Source: Faecalibacterium sp.
Lineage (GTDB): Bacteria; Bacillota; Clostridia; Oscillospirales; Ruminococcaceae
Length of the DNA: 13,726 bases
Direction: 5' to 3'
Assembly (NCBI GenBank): GCA_020025795.1
Contig: JAHHRK010000039.1
Span: 1-13,726 of the forward strand
Below the pieces are notes generated by a model. That model did not search any database, had not been told where the DNA came from, and worked only from the letters and a program-made list of their open reading frames with translations. Shown here one piece after another: positions 13,332 through 13,726 of the stretch. Position numbers and translations under genes: made by a program. The first letter of the stretch is position 1, and each line of letters starts with the position of its first letter.

Positions 13332-13365
13332 GGCCACAACCCTACTACATATCAGGAGAAATGCC

Positions 13366-13726
13366 ATGCTGAATCAAACTGGATTTGATTTATGGGCAGA
13401 TGGTTACGACCAAAGCGTCGGCGTGTCCGACGACAATGGCACGTACCCGTTTGCCGGATATAAAAAAGTATTGAACGAGATTTACAGCCGCGTGCTGGCA
13501 CATTCCGGTCAAAAGGTGCTGGATATTGGCTTCGGTACGGCTGTTCTTACCGCGAAGCTTTACGCAAACGGCTGCGAGATTTTCGGGCAGGATTTTTCTT
13601 CCCGCATGATCGAGCTGGCACAAGCTAAAATGCCCAACGCGAACTTGTATCAGGGCGATTTTACGCAAGGTCTGGTGGAACCGCTGAAACAGAACCGATA
13701 CGATGCCATTGTGGCAACCTATTCCC
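13366..13726 (+). CDS. SAM-dependent class I methyltransferase, N-terminal part (3' end outside window)
   Basis: This frame starts at ATG-13366, supported by CAGGAGA eight bases upstream (an ATG at 13361 hits a stop at once), and is open to the end of the window; 120 residues are visible. The N-terminal FDLWADGYDQSV resembles the 'F-x-x-W-A-x-x-Y-D' entry of YrrT-like methyltransferases. Motif I is VLDIGFGTA (51-59), the acidic residue after strand 2 is D76 in GQDFSS, and motif IV begins at YDAIVATYS (112-120). The fold should bind S-adenosylmethionine. YrrT acts near methionine/cysteine metabolism in Bacillus, but specificity here is not readable. It follows the esterase by 34 bases. Confidence 0.85.
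   Translation, partial: MLNQTGFDLWADGYDQSVGVSDDNGTYPFAGYKKVLNEIYSRVLAHSGQKVLDIGFGTAVLTAKLYANGCEIFGQDFSSRMIELAQAKMPNANLYQGDFTQGLVEPLKQNRYDAIVATYS

Noticed and set aside
1..13726. CRISPR array, prophage, insertion sequence or known defence operon
   Set aside because: No regularly spaced repeats, transposase, integrase or phage structural genes were seen, and the gene order is that of ordinary chromosome.

Overview
The window looks like chromosomal DNA of an anaerobic gut-type Clostridia species (Bacillota), probably Oscillospiraceae/Ruminococcaceae of the Faecalibacterium-Subdoligranulum-Gemmiger kind. This is an inference from moderately GC-rich genes with AT-rich intergenic promoters, strong AGGAGG-type ribosome binding sites, sigma-A-like promoters with 17-base spacers, and Firmicutes families (DnaD, GerW/YtfJ, DUF2953/YtfI, ScpAB, a YtrA-type GntR regulator, DUF4250). 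I saw no mobile element, CRISPR array, tRNA or rRNA.

Layout. (1) Positions 1-303 hold the 3' end of a DnaD-domain gene on the plus strand, converging on a leftward group (2193 to 442): a NERD-domain protein with a topoisomerase-type zinc finger, a small lipoprotein and a small three-helix membrane protein. A stem-loop at 369-403 separates the two. (2) Leftward, 5467 to 2299, is a three-gene biotin carboxyltransferase operon: a 12S-like acyl-CoA carboxyltransferase, a free biotin carrier and a 5S/OadA/PycB-like carboxyltransferase. It has a clear promoter upstream and an intrinsic terminator downstream. No biotin carboxylase and no membrane decarboxylase subunit is present, so the set resembles a transcarboxylase. 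(3) Leftward, 9700 to 5630, is a housekeeping operon: site-2-protease-like M50 peptidase, scpA, scpB, a ytfI-like DUF2953 gene, gerW/ytfJ and an rluB-like pseudouridine synthase. Several genes overlap or nearly touch. (4) Divergent from it is rpmB (ribosomal protein L28), monocistronic, with its own promoter and two strong hairpins behind it. (5) Positions 10231-12200 hold a self-contained unit: promoter with an operator-like inverted repeat, YtrA-type GntR regulator, ABC ATPase, ABC-2 permease, terminator. (6) Positions 12252 to the end hold a promoter candidate, a DUF4250 gene, an alpha/beta-hydrolase esterase and the start of a SAM-dependent methyltransferase cut by the window edge.

How the parts work together. 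The scp operon combines chromosome condensation, membrane proteolysis, an envelope/sporulation pair and ribosome maturation, a mixture common in Clostridia. The Ytr-like unit is expected to be an autoregulated exporter or envelope-stress module. The most interesting locus is the carboxyltransferase operon, because its 12S-like subunit departs from the family at both places where acyl-CoA carboxyltransferases normally carry a Gly-Gly pair.
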